Positions 63,660 through 64,000 of a stretch of DNA of 64,000 nt are shown one piece after another. The notes beneath the pieces are model-generated. The model saw only the letters and a list, made by a program, of their open reading frames with translations, was not told the DNA's origin and did not search any database. The position numbers and the translations under genes are program-made. The DNA is from Lentisphaerota bacterium (GTDB taxonomy: Bacteria > Verrucomicrobiota > Lentisphaeria > Victivallales > Victivallaceae). The stretch spans positions 19,546 through 83,545 of the forward strand of contig JAAEMX010000167.1 of assembly GCA_024225035.1 (NCBI GenBank), read 5' to 3'. Each line of letters begins with the position of its first letter. The first letter of the stretch is position 1.

Positions 63660-64000
63660 GCCTTTTGGGGATATTGGGCTGCTGCCTTATGTATATAGGT
63701 AGTCATTTATGTTTCCTTCGTTGTAATAATGCATCAAGCTAAGATAGCGTTTTAACATGATTATTCCAATAAAACCGGGGGAAGGATAGAATAAATTGAT
63801 AAAATACAGGTCAAGGTATTATTGAGGTTATAGTAGTGTAATCCTAAGTAACATAAAGGCTTGTGTCTAGTTCAATGTCCATCTGGGTTTATGGTTGTTA
63901 AAAAAAGGAATAAAAAGGTTGCAAAATGATTTGCATCTTTGGTTAAAGTCAATACATTAAGGGCCTGTTGAAACGAGAGCGATTGAGCTTGAGTTCACAA
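63660..64000. other. Gene-free right end of the window
   Basis: About 340 bases, AT-rich, with no ORF of note. Near 63928-63943 there is a small palindrome TGCAAA/TTTGCA. The last 40 bases include GGGCCTGTTGAAAC, which resembles ends of some insertion sequences but has no partner or target duplication here. It may contain the promoter of the acyl-CoA synthetase gene. Confidence 0.5.

Noticed and set aside
63960..64000. End of an insertion sequence (GGGCCTGTTGAAAC)
   Set aside because: Only one end could be in the window, and no partner repeat or transposase is present. A similar GGCCTGTTTCAAC near 2171 is too short to be meaningful.

Overview
The window looks like chromosomal DNA of a Gram-negative bacterium of about 40-45% GC, most likely from the PVC superphylum and perhaps Lentisphaerota. 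This is inferred from gene style, not from a search. The clues are a membrane protein kinase with a DWG motif and a Cache sensor, a type-IV-pilin/LamG protein, an SGNH hydrolase, a Gfo/Idh/MocA oxidoreductase, and tuf sitting at the head of the secE-nusG-rplKAJL-rpoBC run.

Region 1 (1-21.7 kb) is information processing: the tail of a carbohydrate-associated protein, a UbiB-type kinase, tRNA-Leu and tRNA-Thr, then tuf-rpmG-tRNA-Trp-secE-nusG-rplK-rplA-rplJ-rplL-rpoB-rpoC-rpsL-rpsG-fusA-rpsJ-rplC-rplD-rplW-rplB-rpsS. The beta, str and start of the S10 operons are fused, and the S10 part stops at rpsS with two hairpins. RpoB and S12 carry residues at drug-contact positions that are known resistance substitutions in other bacteria.

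Region 2 (21.7-42.6 kb) is accessory. It holds a DapA/NanA-type aldolase, a kinase-Cache receptor, an MFS sugar transporter with a ROK protein, a PurF-like protein that has lost its glutaminase site, tandem MarC proteins, a disabled pilin/LamG gene, a flavoprotein, an AraC regulator divergent from two amidohydrolase-fold proteins (one without metal ligands), a sigma-54 activator with an elaborate leader, an aminotransferase, an isolated phage-type terminase pair, a small gene with its own terminator, and a candidate small RNA with a CU-rich anti-Shine-Dalgarno stretch.

Region 3 (42.6-57 kb) contains a SpoIIAA-like protein, a disabled SGNH hydrolase, a dehydrogenase/oxidoreductase pair, ackA-pta, a VOC protein, a membrane protein, a decayed glycosyltransferase, a frameshifted glutamine synthetase, a small protein with a FYVE-like zinc finger (eukaryote-style), a Xer recombinase, and a two-gene envelope set (SH3-repeat protein and HtrA-like protease).

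Region 4 (57-64 kb) is the conserved rpmH-rnpA-yidD-yidC-khpB cluster, then tRNA-Pro, a cobalamin adenosyltransferase, a zinc-ribbon/acidic protein and a frameshifted acyl-CoA synthetase. Five accessory genes are disrupted, four of them by one small lesion each, while the core genes are intact. This is either recent gene decay or assembly error, and it deserves checking against reads.
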